Shown: in pieces, positions 7,108 through 7,854 of the stretch | Numbering within the stretch: the stretch's first letter is position 1 | How the letters are laid out: the number at the start of each line of letters is the position of its first letter | DNA from: Vibrio madracius | Lineage (GTDB): Bacteria; Pseudomonadota; Gammaproteobacteria; Enterobacterales; Vibrionaceae | Reading direction: 5' to 3' | Assembly (NCBI GenBank): GCA_000695745.1 | Contig: ASHK01000174.1 | Coordinates: 1 to 7,854 of the forward strand | DNA length: 7,854 nt | Made by a program: the position numbers and the translations under genes | Notes under the pieces: generated by a model | What the model was told of the DNA's origin: nothing | What the model saw: the letters and a program-made list of their open reading frames with translations, nothing else | Databases searched by the model: none

Positions 7108-7135
7108 TGTACTTCCTATGAAGTGGGACTCTATT

Positions 7136-7854
7136 ATGAGACAAGCAAAACTCTACCGCTATCGTCTTCCTATGGACAGTGGCGTCATTCTTCGAGATCA
7201 AAAACTTACTCACCGAGATGGCTGGATTGTTGAACTTTCTGAGGATGGTCGGGTAAGTCTAGGTGAAATCGCACCATTACCAGGATTTAGCCAAGAAACC
7301 CTCGAGCAAGCGGGTATTGAAGCACAGGGTCAGTTAGAACTGTGGGTAAACGGTAACCGCATGGAATTCGACCAGTGTGCTCCTTCAGTAGCATTTGGTC
7401 TGTCTGCAGCCTTGATGGAGCTTTCTCGAACTCTACCTCAAGACGGTAATTATCGTGCTGCGCCTCTGTGCAGTGGCGACCCAGATGAATTGATACCGAT
7501 ACTCAACAATATGCAAGGCGGCAAGGTGGCTAAGTTTAAAGTTGGGCTCTATGAAACCATTAGAGATGGTATGTTAGTCAGTCTATTTCTTGAATCAATC
7601 CCTGATCTGACACTGCGCCTTGATGCGAACAAAGCTTGGACCTTAGAGAAAGCTAAACAGTTCGCTAAACATATCTCACCGTCATTAAGGCAGCGAATTG
7701 CTTTTGTGGAAGAGCCTTGTCAAACGCCGGGAGATAGCGTGTCATTCGCTCTTGATACCGGTATCGCAATCGCTTGGGATGAAACATTGCAGGCAGCGAT
7801 TAAAGAACCTAATTTTTCCGTGAAAGAGCTAACGGGTGTGAAAGCGTTGATCAT
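7136..7854 (+). CDS. menC: o-Succinylbenzoate synthase MenC, N-terminal part (runs off the right edge)
   Basis: Enolase-superfamily enzyme that dehydrates SHCHC to o-succinylbenzoate. The first 239 codons are present, out of about 320 in E. coli, all in one frame. I start at ATG 7136, with GGGA (7125-7128) 7 nt upstream, because [16 protein letters not shown] aligns with E. coli residue 1. An in-frame ATG at 7118 would add six residues and is less likely. Capping-domain motifs are [22 protein letters not shown] and PSVAFG. The barrel domain shows the catalytic lysine K135 ([10 protein letters not shown]. coli K133) and three metal ligands: D163 (RLDANKAW; E. coli D161), E192 (FVEEPC; E190) and D215 (AIAWDET; D213). 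The second catalytic lysine (E. coli K235) lies just beyond the window. It follows menB after an unusually long gap for this operon. Confidence 0.96.
   Translation, partial: MRQAKLYRYRLPMDSGVILRDQKLTHRDGWIVELSEDGRVSLGEIAPLPGFSQETLEQAGIEAQGQLELWVNGNRMEFDQCAPSVAFGLSAALMELSRTLPQDGNYRAAPLCSGDPDELIPILNNMQGGKVAKFKVGLYETIRDGMLVSLFLESIPDLTLRLDANKAWTLEKAKQFAKHISPSLRQRIAFVEEPCQTPGDSVSFALDTGIAIAWDETLQAAIKEPNFSVKELTGVKALI

Noticed and set aside
6961..7233. 90-codon open frame crossing the menB-menC gap
   Set aside because: No recognisable motif, no convincing ribosome site, and its second half overlaps menC, which is certain, in another frame.
1..7854. Mobile element, CRISPR, toxin-antitoxin, phage-defence or tRNA gene
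   Set aside because: Searched by eye on both strands: no transposase-like protein, no regularly spaced direct repeats, no cloverleaf, and almost all the space is taken by housekeeping genes.

Overview
The window is a chromosomal segment from a gammaproteobacterium, most likely Vibrio or a close relative in the Vibrionaceae. This rests on memory of the protein families, not on a search. The recognisable proteins align closely with their E. coli counterparts, and the order (dGTPase-like, yfbR and alaA on one strand, facing away from menF-menD-menH-menB-menC) is what I remember for Vibrio chromosomes.

Left part (1-1980, minus strand): alaA (alanine aminotransferase), then yfbR (dNMP 5'-nucleotidase), then the first 26 codons of a type-2 dGTPase-like HD hydrolase that runs off the left edge. 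Middle (1981-2208): an AT-rich divergent intergenic region that must hold the promoters of alaA and of the men genes; it also holds an imperfect inverted repeat. Right part (2209-7854, plus strand): the menaquinone operon. MenF makes isochorismate from chorismate, MenD adds a succinyl semialdehyde unit to give SEPHCHC, MenH eliminates pyruvate to give SHCHC, MenC dehydrates this to o-succinylbenzoate (OSB), and MenB cyclises OSB-CoA to DHNA-CoA. menC runs off the right edge, and menE (OSB-CoA ligase), the one step of this stretch not seen, would be expected beyond it. Spacing is tight from menF to menB (10 nt, an 11-nt overlap, 3 nt); then a 198-nt gap with three predicted hairpins separates menB from menC.

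The most notable property is quality rather than novelty. Four of the six full-length genes carry frame disruptions (yfbR, alaA, menF once each; menB twice), each inside otherwise intact, strongly conserved protein. Correcting each by one base (four in one case) restores the expected family length. Sequencing or assembly error is the simplest explanation, and true decay of all four genes is unlikely. menD, menH and the visible part of menC read through without interruption. I see no mobile element, CRISPR array, tRNA or rRNA, and no evidence of a previously undescribed system. The least explained parts are the divergent control region and the structured menB-menC spacer.
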